Assembly: GCA_021768245.1 (NCBI GenBank)
Contig: JAETNO010000021.1
Span: 1 to 57,392, forward strand
DNA from: Bacteroidaceae bacterium
GTDB taxonomy: Bacteria > Bacteroidota > Bacteroidia > Bacteroidales > Muribaculaceae
Direction of reading: 5' to 3'
DNA: 57,392 nucleotides
Of the stretch, positions 1 to 7,552 are shown in pieces (position 1 is the stretch's first letter; every line of letters begins with the position of its first letter). The notes beneath the pieces are model-generated. The model had not been told where the DNA came from. It ran no database searches and worked only from the letters and a program-made list of their open reading frames with translations. Made by a program: the position numbers and the translations under genes.

Positions 1-152
1 ACATACTCGGCGAGTTTCACACCGGCGGCTTTCGCCCGTGCCTTGAGGTCGGAGTGTTCGGCATCGGTCAGTTTGATTGTCACCACATGGGTGCGCTTCT
101 CATCGGTCGGTTTTGAGGGGCGACCGCCCTTTCTTGTATTGTATTTTCTCAT
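1..152 (-). CDS. Mobilisation protein, ribbon-helix-helix type (partial, 5' end only)
   Basis: The minus-strand frame opens at 152 and runs off the left edge, giving the first 50 residues. They begin MRKYNTRKGGRPSKPTDEKR and continue with a basic stretch, then a beta-strand (HVVTIKLTDAE) and a helix. This is the layout of a ribbon-helix-helix DNA-binding domain as found in MobA/MobC-type relaxosome accessory proteins of Bacteroidales mobilisable elements. In that family the protein binds oriT and helps the relaxase, whose gene would be expected further left. The gene follows DUF3408 in the same direction, as in such elements. The protein is truncated only by the window edge. Family assignment rests on the N-terminal pattern and on context. 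Confidence 0.6.
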   Translation of the reverse strand, partial: MRKYNTRKGGRPSKPTDEKRTHVVTIKLTDAEHSDLKARAKAAGVKLAEY

Positions 153-336
153 TGTAGTTATTGTAATGGTTTGGGTGAATCGGGGAGGCAAAGAGCGGCT
201 TATTCCGCGCAGTTTCGGGAGGCGTTTTCGGAGAAAAAGAAATCCCGAAACATATCCTTGCCTTCCCAATTCACTACGTTCATCGGGAAGCTGCCCCACG
301 GTGTACCGGGTGCAGTGGTATCCCGACATTATTATG

Positions 337-834
337 TCAGAGTTTGCGCCAGATTTCGATGTCGTCGGCATACTGTTTCAGATGCTCGGCGAGGATGGCG
401 TTGGCGTAACTACTGACAGTAGTGCCACGGTCGCCGAGGATTCTGGAAATGCGCTCAAGTTGGTCCCACAGATCGCCCTCAATGTTCAGGGCATGGCGGT
501 TCACCAGCTTTGCAGGAGCAAGGAAGGTAGCCTTGAACTCGGCGAAGTCCGATTTGCGCTGTTGCTTGCCGATACGCTGTTGTTTAGGTGGCTCGGTTGT
601 GGCGGTTACGGCTGTTGCCTCTGCCGGTATCTGTTCGTTGTCAAACAGATTGTCAGCGTTGGCAGGAGTGGTGCTGTTAACAGCGTTATCGCTGTTAACT
701 GTGGAAGTGGAGTTGATTGAATTAGTTGAGTTATCGGGTTGCATAATAATTTGTGGGTTAGAGGTTGATACTTTGGATTTGGTTGCATCGGTCAACTCTG
801 TTGATTTCGATGCGGTGGGTTTATTTGTTTTCAT
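337..834 (-). CDS. DUF3408 domain protein
   Basis: A 165-residue protein with a long, low-complexity Ser/Thr/Asn-rich N-terminal half and a compact C-terminal domain (about residues 95-165) that includes LERISRILGDRGTTVSSYAN and HLKQYADDIEIW. This is the DUF3408 pattern of Bacteroidales conjugative and mobilisable elements, whose exact role is unknown; the position beside mobilisation genes suggests DNA binding. The start at 834 is preferred over 879 because the longer version lies deep inside the upstream toprim gene; the chosen start overlaps that gene by 14 bases, suggesting translational coupling. Confidence 0.7.
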   Translation of the reverse strand: MKTNKPTASKSTELTDATKSKVSTSNPQIIMQPDNSTNSINSTSTVNSDNAVNSTTPANADNLFDNEQIPAEATAVTATTEPPKQQRIGKQQRKSDFAEFKATFLAPAKLVNRHALNIEGDLWDQLERISRILGDRGTTVSSYANAILAEHLKQYADDIEIWRKL

Positions 835-1738
835 TGGAAAGTGTGTTTTGGGTGAAACTTTGGTTGACAAGAAAATCATTCAAGTCGTTGAACTCGGAGT
901 AGAGGGTGGAGAGGTCAATCACTGTTGAGCCATATATGGCTGTCAACTCGGCGAGTGTCGTTTGTCCGGCATTGTCGTTGTCAAGGTAGCAGTTGATGGC
1001 AGTGTAATCTTTGAGATAAGGCACCGCCTTATTGACATTGACAACAGAGTTGAGTATGATTGCATCGGCTCCGCTGATGATGTCGAGAGCGAGGGCAGAG
1101 AGATAATCAATGAATCCCTCAAACACGGCACACTCTGATGACGGGCCATCTCTCGCCCACGGGAGATATGAGATGTCCTTGCTTCCCCGGCAACCTTTGA
1201 AATATCTGTTGCGTAGTTCCCAGCCATTGTTGACATTCTCAAATGCCACGGCAAAATATGGTTTACCGTTGACGCTGTAATGAGCCTCCTTGCAATTCGC
1301 CTTGGCAATGTGTGCCGGAATACCACGCTCTTGGAGGTAGGCGACAAGTGCGCGGTGTTCCAATGGCACGATCTCAAATCGCTCCATACTCGGAGCCGAG
1401 TGTCGCGGAGCTAACCGTCCTTGACGCTTTGCCTCGCAAAGAAAAGAGGAAGCGACTGTCTGCACCGATGGCACAGGATTGCTGTTGGCGATGCAGCGCA
1501 TGAGATAGCGCAGGTCTGTTGTCTGATACAACTCTGCTGCCAGGTCTATGATGTTGCCGCCTCTGCCAATGCCGAAGTCATACCAGCAGTTGATCGCGGT
1601 ATCGACCTTGAACGACGGCGTATGTTCCTGGCGCAACGGCGACCTGTACCAAAGCCTCGTTCCTTTTCTCGCCGCCGGTTCATGTCCGAGTCTGGACAAG
1701 AAGGCGGCTAAAGGGATTGATTTAATCTCTTTTATCAT
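821..1738 (-). CDS. Toprim-domain primase-like protein of a mobile element
   Basis: A 305-residue protein. The N-terminal third resembles the DnaG/CHC2 zinc-binding domain in its fold signature (RSPLRQEHTPSFKVD, then WYDFGIGRGGNIIDLA), but the usual Cys/His zinc ligands are absent, so it is a degenerate version. The C-terminal half is a toprim domain: the acidic motif CAVFEGFIDYLSA (about residue 210) and the DNDNAG motif (about residue 260), which in toprim enzymes bind metal for primase or nuclease chemistry. Such proteins accompany mobilisation modules in Bacteroidales and probably prime replication of the transferred strand. It lies between the AAA ATPase and the DUF3408 gene on the same strand. 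Confidence 0.75.
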   Translation of the reverse strand: MIKEIKSIPLAAFLSRLGHEPAARKGTRLWYRSPLRQEHTPSFKVDTAINCWYDFGIGRGGNIIDLAAELYQTTDLRYLMRCIANSNPVPSVQTVASSFLCEAKRQGRLAPRHSAPSMERFEIVPLEHRALVAYLQERGIPAHIAKANCKEAHYSVNGKPYFAVAFENVNNGWELRNRYFKGCRGSKDISYLPWARDGPSSECAVFEGFIDYLSALALDIISGADAIILNSVVNVNKAVPYLKDYTAINCYLDNDNAGQTTLAELTAIYGSTVIDLSTLYSEFNDLNDFLVNQSFTQNTLSNENK

Positions 1739-1824
1739 GGGTGTTAAAATGTTTGGGTGAGATGGTTCTTGGTTTGGGTCCTATTATATATGCCCTTTTC
1801 TAAACCAAACCAGAATTGTGGTTC

Positions 1825-2868
1825 TCAATAGTAGAAATCCGGATTGTAGATATACTCGCGGTTCTCGTAACGAATCATGCCCTTGTTATCAAGAAAGGTC
1901 TTCAAGCCCTTGACCTTATTGTTGGAATATGTATGTCCGCAGGCAGCATATCCTCTTTTGAGGGCAGTCTCGCAGTTTCGGCATCCTTTTATCGGACCAT
2001 TGGCGAATATTATGCCCAATGCCTCACGGTGCTGTTCCTCGGTCAGCTCCTTGTAAGGATAAGGGTCTTTGGCTTTCTTGCCCGGCTCGGTGAATACATA
2101 TCCGCTGGCAATCTCAGGCAGCCCATAGTCATTTACGCGAAAAGCGAATGGATCGAACTCAGCGGCGCGGATCATGGCGGCGCATACTTCCGACACGGTA
2201 TCATCGGTTTTACTGCGGCTAACCTGAAGTACGGTCTCAGCCTTATTGTTCAGCTCAGTGCCGACATGACCACGGGCGTTGTCATCGCTCTTGTTGAGGT
2301 GCAGAACCGTGTGGATATGTATCTGGAATTTGTCAGTCCATTCCATTAGCTTGCCTATCAGGTCGGTCGATTCCTTGGCACAGTTGATGTCATACATCAG
2401 GTCGCGCACACCGTCGATGATTACAAGTCCTACACCGGGAGTGTTGATTATCGCCTGTTCGATAACTTCAAGGCGCAATGAGGGTGTAAGTTGACGTAGG
2501 GCGGCGAATTTCAGATGTTCCGGATGGGTATCGGTCGGAAGTTTCGCCAGTCGCAACGCCCGCTCCATTACCTTCTGACAATGATACGGGCTTTGCTCGG
2601 TGTCGAAGTAAAGGATTGTGCGCTTGTCATCGGGAAACTCGGCTGTGTAGCCCAATACTTTGCCATTGACGAGCGATGCTCCGACGATGGCGGCGACATT
2701 GAAGGTCTTTTTGCTCTTTGCCTTGCCTGTCGATGCCGAGAAATTGCCAAGTGTGCCAATGACACTGCCGTTGGCATACAGTACCTCCGGCGCGGTCTGA
2801 ATCTCATCCGTGATTCGCAGCTGCTTTTCCTCCCAAAGTCGGAGGATGTCAGCTTTCACTTCTTGCAT
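1825..2868 (-). CDS. AAA ATPase / RepA-like helicase of a mobile element
   Basis: A 347-residue RecA-fold ATPase of the RepA/AAA_25 type. Visible elements are a P-loop-like segment (FSASTGKAKSKKTFN, around residue 40), a strand-Asp/Glu segment TILYFDTEQSP, and the Walker B-like strand VGLVIIDGVRDLM (about residue 150). In this family the protein unwinds or loads onto plasmid or mobile-element DNA. The start at 2868 is chosen because it is preceded by GGGAGG about nine bases upstream and because the longer reading frame would cover most of the upstream HTH gene in another frame; the two genes overlap by 13 bases. It probably acts with the toprim protein in element replication. Confidence 0.72.
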   Translation of the reverse strand: MQEVKADILRLWEEKQLRITDEIQTAPEVLYANGSVIGTLGNFSASTGKAKSKKTFNVAAIVGASLVNGKVLGYTAEFPDDKRTILYFDTEQSPYHCQKVMERALRLAKLPTDTHPEHLKFAALRQLTPSLRLEVIEQAIINTPGVGLVIIDGVRDLMYDINCAKESTDLIGKLMEWTDKFQIHIHTVLHLNKSDDNARGHVGTELNNKAETVLQVSRSKTDDTVSEVCAAMIRAAEFDPFAFRVNDYGLPEIASGYVFTEPGKKAKDPYPYKELTEEQHREALGIIFANGPIKGCRNCETALKRGYAACGHTYSNNKVKGLKTFLDNKGMIRYENREYIYNPDFYY

Positions 2869-3176
2869 CGGCGACCTCCCTTCTTTGATGACTGGATAAG
2901 ATCGAGCGCAAGTTGTGCGTCGATAACGATTTTTCTGCCCGTTTGAGTAATGGCATCTTTGATTACGCCACTGTTCTTGATGCGATGTGCGGTTGCTTTG
3001 CTGCATTGGAGAAGTTCGCAGAGACCTTCTATTCCATAGACGAGCCATCGTTTTGCTGTGATAGCTGTACTGTCGGGGTCGATGTTATCCTTGACATTTC
3101 GGGAATCAAGTAATTCTAAAAGTTGTTCTCCGGTATACTGCCAGAGAGGAAGTTTGAGTAACTGGTCTTTTGTCAT
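2856..3176 (-). CDS. DUF3853 family helix-turn-helix protein
   Basis: A 106-residue protein with a DNA-binding segment YGIEGLCELLQCSKATAHRI followed by a short wing, the excisionase/MerR-like HTH arrangement found in DUF3853 proteins of Bacteroidales mobile elements. It probably regulates the element or assists excision; neither is shown. It is the first gene of the run DUF3853 - AAA ATPase - toprim - DUF3408 - RHH, all minus strand with overlaps, which suggests one transcript. A consensus-like -7 element lies about 70 bases upstream. Confidence 0.7.
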   Translation of the reverse strand: MTKDQLLKLPLWQYTGEQLLELLDSRNVKDNIDPDSTAITAKRWLVYGIEGLCELLQCSKATAHRIKNSGVIKDAITQTGRKIVIDAQLALDLIQSSKKGGRRCKK

Positions 3177-3246
3177 ACGCAGTGTGGGTTTGAATTATAC
3201 TTCCGCCCTCCTTGAGAGAGCGTATCCGAGTATCTCCCGGACACTG

Positions 3247-3254
3247 CAAAATTA
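3247..3254 (-). promoter_or_regulatory. Candidate -7 element upstream of the DUF3853 operon
   Basis: The minus strand reads TAATTTTG here, an exact match to the Bacteroidota -7 consensus TAnnTTTG, 70 bases before the DUF3853 start. No TTTG at the usual 19-20 base spacing was found, so this is a half-supported promoter. Confidence 0.3.
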
Positions 3255-3305
3255 CAACTGGTTATGAGTGGTATGTATGTGGATTTCTCTTCTCCACTTA
3301 CTAAA

Positions 3306-3340
3306 ACTACCCATCAGAGTATCAGGCTCTAACGGGTAGT
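3306..3340 (-). terminator. Nested hairpin, probable terminator of the 3416-4546 gene
   Basis: ACTACCC (3306-3312) pairs with GGGTAGT (3334-3340) and encloses AGAG/CTCT (3316-3319 with 3327-3330) around a seven-base loop. On the minus strand the stem is followed by TTTT. It lies about 75 bases past the stop at 3416, fitting an intrinsic terminator, though it could also be a protein-binding site of the element. Confidence 0.4.
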
Positions 3341-3356
3341 ATCATAAAGTTTCAAA

Positions 3357-3393
3357 AGTGGAATTTCAAGTGGTGAAAGTGGTGCGCGAGTGG
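3357..3393. repeat. Four short iteron-like AGTGG repeats
   Basis: AGTGG occurs at 3357, 3369, 3378 and 3389, spaced 9-12 bases, in the gap between the DUF3853 gene and the unrecognised gene. The spacing near one DNA turn suggests a protein-binding array, but the unit is short and could be chance. Confidence 0.3.
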
Positions 3394-3415
3394 TATCTTT
3401 AAGTCGCAAGGACTA

Positions 3416-4546
3416 TCAAGCCCGTTTTTTATGGTTTTTGATGATTTCATCGATGTCATCTGCAAAGGCCATACTTGACCTGCTGGCATCGCTCCCACGC
3501 GGATGTGAATATTTGCTTTCGTAATATGATGAATCTATTCCGAAGTGTAAAAGGATATCCTCACGCCATGCGACTTTGTGCTTTTCCGGCACGATATCGT
3601 AGAGCTTGGAGATAAGATAGCACACCTTGATTTTTTGCTTAGGCTTTATCTTAAGAGGCTCATGTTTACCATGAAGGTTCAATGATGAATGGAACTGAGT
3701 TTCGGTCGGACCATCAAATATTATGGCGCAAATTTCATATAATTCCGACACAAGAATCATCGGGAACAGTTCCCCTTCCCATTGGCGGCATGATTTCGTA
3801 TTGGTCTGATTCTGTTTTACAGGTTGTTCAGGCGTGGGATAACTACCATTATGAACCTGCATCTTTTGTATAAAGGTTTCCCTGCATTTCGGATGTAACT
3901 GAATTTCACATGGCGGAAAGTATCTTTCCACCGTGATAAAAATTTTGCGACAGACATTTCGCAAGTCATGGTACACATCGAATGAAGGTTTCAACAGGAA
4001 TTCATCATATTCAACGCTTTCCTGCAATTTCTTAAGAAATTCCCGTTTCTTTTCAAGCCATCCTTCACGGGTTTCGGCCATATGGAATAACTCGATTTCC
4101 TGTTTGTACTTATCTATCGTCCAATCATCAGGCACCGGGATTTTGCGACAAGCCTTTAGCGCGTACTCATAATGAGCGGCAATCATATAGAACATCTCCA
4201 CTTCTTTAAGGAAGTGGTTGCTTTCGTAGCCGTCTATCATGTCTGCCTTGGATTTATTTTTACGATCTTTGTCCAATTTATAGAATACATTTTGGAATGT
4301 ATCTATTCTTGTCGCAATCTCAGCACAGTAATTTCTGGTCTGGTTAGCTTGCACCTTTCCGATTTCTCCGGAGGCGTGAGATTCGATAATAGCATTTTCG
4401 ATGTCGATAGAGCAAAGTTTACTGGTGGCTTCGGCTATTCGCTTGTATAAAATTGTATCCTGTTTGGCTACCAGCGGAACTTTCGTGAGCTGCCTCAGGT
4501 CTTCCAATATTGGCACAACATCTCGTAATGTCGTAGGGTTTGGCAT
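3416..4546 (-). CDS. Unrecognised alpha-helical protein of the mobile element (weak RteC-like C-terminus)
   Basis: A 376-residue, charged, apparently soluble and mostly helical protein with no signal peptide or membrane segment. I do not recognise the family. The C-terminal segment (about 300-370), including LISKLYDI and HFGIDSSYYESKYSHP, loosely follows the pattern of the C-terminal domain of RteC, a regulator of Bacteroides conjugative transposons; this is a weak resemblance judged by eye. It lies alone between the tRNA-Gln and the mobilisation operon, on the same strand, where an integrase gene would often be found. Either a regulator or a cargo gene is possible. Confidence 0.6.
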   Translation of the reverse strand: MPNPTTLRDVVPILEDLRQLTKVPLVAKQDTILYKRIAEATSKLCSIDIENAIIESHASGEIGKVQANQTRNYCAEIATRIDTFQNVFYKLDKDRKNKSKADMIDGYESNHFLKEVEMFYMIAAHYEYALKACRKIPVPDDWTIDKYKQEIELFHMAETREGWLEKKREFLKKLQESVEYDEFLLKPSFDVYHDLRNVCRKIFITVERYFPPCEIQLHPKCRETFIQKMQVHNGSYPTPEQPVKQNQTNTKSCRQWEGELFPMILVSELYEICAIIFDGPTETQFHSSLNLHGKHEPLKIKPKQKIKVCYLISKLYDIVPEKHKVAWREDILLHFGIDSSYYESKYSHPRGSDASRSSMAFADDIDEIIKNHKKRA

Positions 4547-4780
4547 TTGCGGGTGTTACGTTAAGTGTTATTAATGATGAGAGCCAATCAAACTCAAACA
4601 GCCTTGTTGAATCTTTGTTAAATCTTAGCACTCGATAACATAAACACGCGATACCCAATGATAGTTCGCATATCTGTTTTTGATACGATTATCAACCTTT
4701 ATAAACCACGCATTCTGGGGCAATTGTATCAAATTTGTATCAAAATCACAATTTTTAACATTTTGCGGCGGGATAAAAAT

Positions 4781-4819
4781 AAATAAAGAGCTAAATCTTA
4801 ACGACTTAGCTCTTTATTT
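4781..4819 (-). terminator. Terminator of tRNA-Gln
   Basis: AAATAAAGAGCTAA (4781-4794) pairs perfectly with TTAGCTCTTTATTT (4806-4819) around an 11-base loop, four bases past the tRNA 3' end. The minus strand continues with a U-rich stretch, as expected for an intrinsic terminator. Confidence 0.75.
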
Positions 4820-4822
4820 GTG

Positions 4823-4893
4823 TTGCCTTGGAAGGATTCGAACCCTCACAGGCGGAACCAGAATCCGACGTGCTACCATTACACCACAAGGCA
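4823..4893 (-). tRNA. tRNA-Gln (anticodon CUG)
   Basis: The minus strand forms a cloverleaf: a seven-base-pair acceptor stem (TGCCTTG with CAAGGCA), a D arm, an anticodon loop TTCTGGT giving CUG, and a T arm with GGTTCGAATCC. The discriminator base is A and CCA is not encoded. The outermost anticodon-stem pair appears to be a T/C mismatch. It has its own promoter at 5014-5045 and terminator at 4781-4819. Confidence 0.92.
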
Positions 4894-5013
4894 ATTTTAT
4901 GTCTGTTAAAGGAGGCAAAATAAGGCTGGATGATGAGACGTCTAAACGTCATGTTTTTTTATGCCTAATGACTTGTCGCTACAAGTTGTTTGCCTTATTT
5001 CCTTTTGACGGTG

Positions 5014-5045
5014 CAAAGGTAGGGGTTATTTTTGAATCCTACAAA
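5014..5045 (-). promoter_or_regulatory. Promoter of tRNA-Gln
   Basis: On the minus strand TTTG (5042-5045), exactly 20 bases, then TACCTTTG (5014-5021): a full match to the Bacteroidota promoter. Transcription would start about 115 bases before the tRNA 5' end, so the precursor carries a long leader. Confidence 0.75.
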
Positions 5046-5318
5046 TATTTTTTGATATTTTTTATGGATGTACGTTGATTATTTTTTGACAGAAACGATT
5101 TGGGGGTGATTTGACCAAGGTTGAGCGGTATCTGTTCTTATTTTCATGCCGATTTAGTTTCTTTTGGTAAAATCAGGGACATAAATCAGAATCTGGCGCA
5201 ATAGTCTGTTGTCCATAGTTTTAATATCAATATTTTCGTCTTTCTTAGAGCCTGTTTGGATTTAAACCATTAATATTTTTATTCCTTCATTCCATTATGG
5301 AGTCATCTTCCGGCCTTT

Positions 5319-5572
5319 TCAGCAAAGTCTCATCAGTCGCAATGCCCGCATCGCTATTTCTTTAACTTGCTGGAAACCCTCGAAATAAGGCTCAATGCTA
5401 AAATGATTTAAATTCAAGTACGCTCTTATGGCGTTGCCGGGAGGGGCATTGACCAATCGGCGATAAACAAGTCGGTTTTAGGCGCTATCGTTTTAATTGT
5501 GTTTACGATAGTCCCTACGATGTTGCCAAAAAAATCATCGTGGACGGTTGCGAATTTGTCTTTAAGTTCCAT
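5319..5572 (-). pseudogene. Small gene broken by a one-base frameshift
   Basis: From ATG at 5572 the frame reads MELKDKFATVHDDFFGNIVG and onward for 48 residues, then stops after the C-rich run near 5440-5450. If one C is added to that run the reading continues without a stop for another 40 residues, including GNAIRAYLNLNHFSIEPYFE, ending at TGA 5319-5321, about 84 residues in all. The smooth continuation across the break suggests a real gene with a recent one-base deletion (or a sequencing error, or a phase-variable tract). The family is not recognised. The rest of the 4894-5734 gap holds the tRNA promoter, an AT-rich inverted repeat (5659-5681) and nothing else I can name. Confidence 0.45.
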
Positions 5573-5658
5573 AGTGCTGATGTTTTACGTTAGATAGATA
5601 AAAAATACTTTTCCAAAAATAATAACACTGAACGTAGATGAAAGGTTCGGTCATAACG

Positions 5659-5681
5659 CATAATATTTTTTTAATATTATG
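5659..5681. repeat. AT-rich inverted repeat downstream of the nitrilase gene
   Basis: CATAATATT (5659-5667) and AATATTATG (5673-5681) form a perfect nine-base-pair hairpin with a five-T loop, about 55 bases past the nitrilase stop. It may help 3' end formation, but the stem is weak and no U-tract follows on the minus strand. Confidence 0.35.
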
Positions 5682-5734
5682 GTGGGTAGTGGTTGTAGCG
5701 GAACAGATAACCTGTAGTTTGGTAGTAGGCCGAT

Positions 5735-6532
5735 TTATTCGGCAGGGGTCAAATCAATCGAGAAGCGGTCAGAGGCGCGGTATGCAGGGAAGCGTTCGCG
5801 TCCTTCTTTAAGGTTCGTAAGGTCAAGCAGCGCATAGATGTGGCCGTTTCTGCGGGTTTCTTTTATCTCTTCACCGAGGTTGTCGTAAATCGATGACATA
5901 CCTACGGTGTAGTCGCCAAATTTGTCTGTGCCTGTGCGGTTGGCGCCTATAGTGTATATCTGATTTTCTACGGCGCGTGCGCTGAGGAGGAGTTTATAAG
6001 GCTTGATTCGTGATACCGGCCAGTTCGATGGCACGATTAGTAGGTCGTACATGTCGTCGGGGCAATTACGTGTCCAGACGGGGAAGCGAAGGTCAAAGCA
6101 GACGATTATCTTGATATTCCAACCGCGGTAGCGTATGGTCGGAGGTAGTTTTGTCCCCGGAGAATATGTGATATTTTCTGTGGACAGGGGGAACAGATGG
6201 CGTTTGTCGCTGAATGTGACGTCGCCCATAGGTTCGACGAAAAATGCACGGTTATAATATTTGCCGTTTCCGTCAGTGGCAAGGAAACTTCCCGCGATTG
6301 CAAATCCGAAATATTGAGCCCATCGTTTAACGGTTTCAATCGTGTGTCCGTCGTTAGGCTCCGCTTTCTGTGCGATTGTCTTCGCATCGGGGATAAATGC
6401 TGTGGTGAAAAGTTCGGGCAGTATGGCGATATCCGTGTCTGGCTCAACCTGATTGAGCTGGTGCGCTGCCGATATCAGATTGTTTTCAACATCGGCATAG
6501 GTTATGTCAAGCGGTATCGCACAGATTTTCAT
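5735..6532 (-). CDS. Nitrilase-superfamily amidohydrolase (omega-amidase-like)
   Basis: A 265-residue carbon-nitrogen hydrolase of usual length. The catalytic triad of the superfamily is visible: Glu40 (ILPELF), Lys110 (SDKRHLF) and Cys145 (IIVCFDLRFP). Members of this length hydrolyse amide or nitrile carbon-nitrogen bonds; the closest overall pattern is the YafV/Nit2 omega-amidase group, which deaminates alpha-keto acid amides such as 2-oxoglutaramate. Substrate cannot be proved from sequence. It is cytosolic (no signal). It is the last gene of a probable three-gene unit with the acyltransferase (37-base gap) and the 121-residue protein upstream. Confidence 0.85.
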   Translation of the reverse strand: MKICAIPLDITYADVENNLISAAHQLNQVEPDTDIAILPELFTTAFIPDAKTIAQKAEPNDGHTIETVKRWAQYFGFAIAGSFLATDGNGKYYNRAFFVEPMGDVTFSDKRHLFPLSTENITYSPGTKLPPTIRYRGWNIKIIVCFDLRFPVWTRNCPDDMYDLLIVPSNWPVSRIKPYKLLLSARAVENQIYTIGANRTGTDKFGDYTVGMSSIYDNLGEEIKETRRNGHIYALLDLTNLKEGRERFPAYRASDRFSIDLTPAE

Positions 6533-6569
6533 ATCTACAGGAGAAGGGTATCGGGTGGATGATGTCTTG

Positions 6570-7109
6570 TCAGGTTGTGAAGTTTTCAGGTTTTATTCCT
6601 GTAAACGGCCTATAGTAGTTTTTGATTGCTTCCATGTCTGCATCAGTGTCGCCGGTCGGAAGGTATGACCGCTGGAGATGAATTGTTTTCGTCCTGGCGT
6701 CTATGGCTCCGAGTACGATGGGGATTTTGGCGGCATAGGCAATGTGGATAAATCCTGTATGCCATTGACTGACCCGGGCACGGGTTCCCTCAGGGGTGAT
6801 GGCAAGAGCCATCTTGGAGGAGCTGTCGAATTTCTTTATAAGGATTTCAGTAAGTGACGATCCTCCCTTCCGGCGGGAAACGGGTATGCCTCCAAGCGCT
6901 TTAAAGAGATAGTTCATCGGAAAGAAAAACCATGAATCCTTTATGAGGAATCCGGCTTGACGTCCGATTGACCAATAGGCAAGTTTGCCAAGCACGAAGT
7001 CCCAGTTGGAGGTGTGGGGGGCAACACAGATTATACATTTCGGATAATCTGGAACTCCACATTCTACCTTCCAACCGAAGATTTTCAATATGAATCTACT
7101 CAGGGACAT
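6570..7109 (-). CDS. PlsC-type 1-acylglycerol-3-phosphate acyltransferase-like protein
   Basis: A 179-residue protein of the lysophospholipid acyltransferase family, shorter than classical PlsC. The HX4D catalytic motif is HTSNWD (about residue 32) and the acceptor-binding motif is TPEGTRA (about residue 105). An aromatic, hydrophobic stretch (WFFFPMNYLFKAL) probably sits at the membrane face. The family transfers acyl groups to glycerolipid or similar acceptors at the inner membrane; the precise acceptor is not predictable. It starts 24 bases after the stop of the upstream gene and precedes the nitrilase gene, so co-transcription is likely. Confidence 0.85.
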   Translation of the reverse strand: MSLSRFILKIFGWKVECGVPDYPKCIICVAPHTSNWDFVLGKLAYWSIGRQAGFLIKDSWFFFPMNYLFKALGGIPVSRRKGGSSLTEILIKKFDSSSKMALAITPEGTRARVSQWHTGFIHIAYAAKIPIVLGAIDARTKTIHLQRSYLPTGDTDADMEAIKNYYRPFTGIKPENFTT

Positions 7110-7133
7110 CGTTCCTATGCTTTATGAATTATG

Positions 7134-7499
7134 TTATGCTTTGGCAGCCTTTTTATTCGCTTCTTTTTGTTCGGCGGGCAAAGCTTCGTTCATTTTCTTT
7201 ACGATAGACTCGACATGGTTGTTGAATTCGCTTTTGAGTTTTCCGTAGGCCGCTTTGAAATAGTCATGGCGTGCCTTATGGTACTCTTGTGCATTTGCAA
7301 ATGATTTCTCTGTCTGTGGGAAATCGAAGTTCGTACGCTGGAGTGCATTTTGCTGAAGAGCCGCGATTTCATAGATGATTTCGTTGATTTTCTCAGGATT
7401 GATTCCCGGAACGGTAATCTTAGCTATTACACACTCGCCTGCGAGCGAACCGCATATCATTCTGATTTCTTTCTTGAGGAGTCGTTTGTTTGAAGCCAT
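7134..7499 (-). CDS. Conserved hypothetical helical protein
   Basis: A 121-residue soluble protein, predicted nearly all alpha-helical, with a Lys/Ala-rich tail (EQKEANKKAAKA). I do not recognise a named domain. A short N-terminal segment (MICGSLAGECVIAKITVPG) looks like a beta-hairpin before the helices. It opens the unit with the acyltransferase and nitrilase genes. A consensus -7 element (TAAATTTG on the minus strand, 7529-7536) lies 30 bases upstream, without a clear -33 partner, which suggests a transcription start just ahead of this gene. Confidence 0.75.
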   Translation of the reverse strand: MASNKRLLKKEIRMICGSLAGECVIAKITVPGINPEKINEIIYEIAALQQNALQRTNFDFPQTEKSFANAQEYHKARHDYFKAAYGKLKSEFNNHVESIVKKMNEALPAEQKEANKKAAKA

Positions 7500-7552
7500 T
7501 GGGTGGTGAATTAAAAGTTGTTGTTATGCAAATTTAACAAAAAAGAATTGAA

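Larger units (their letters stand above)
1..4780. mobile_element. End of an integrated mobilisable element next to tRNA-Gln
   Basis: Six minus-strand genes with element functions (RHH mobilisation protein, DUF3408, toprim, AAA ATPase, DUF3853, unknown) lie directly downstream of the 3' end of tRNA-Gln, a usual integration target. The right boundary is placed just before the tRNA terminator and is a guess; the other boundary is outside the window, so no attachment-site repeat can be checked. No integrase gene is visible in this part. Confidence 0.5.

Noticed and set aside
43..720. 225-codon plus-strand open frame
   Set aside because: It runs antisense to the DUF3408 gene and part of the RHH gene, and its translation has no recognisable domain or sensible composition.
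4680..5078. 132-codon plus-strand open frame
   Set aside because: It crosses the tRNA-Gln and its promoter, which are well supported on the other strand.
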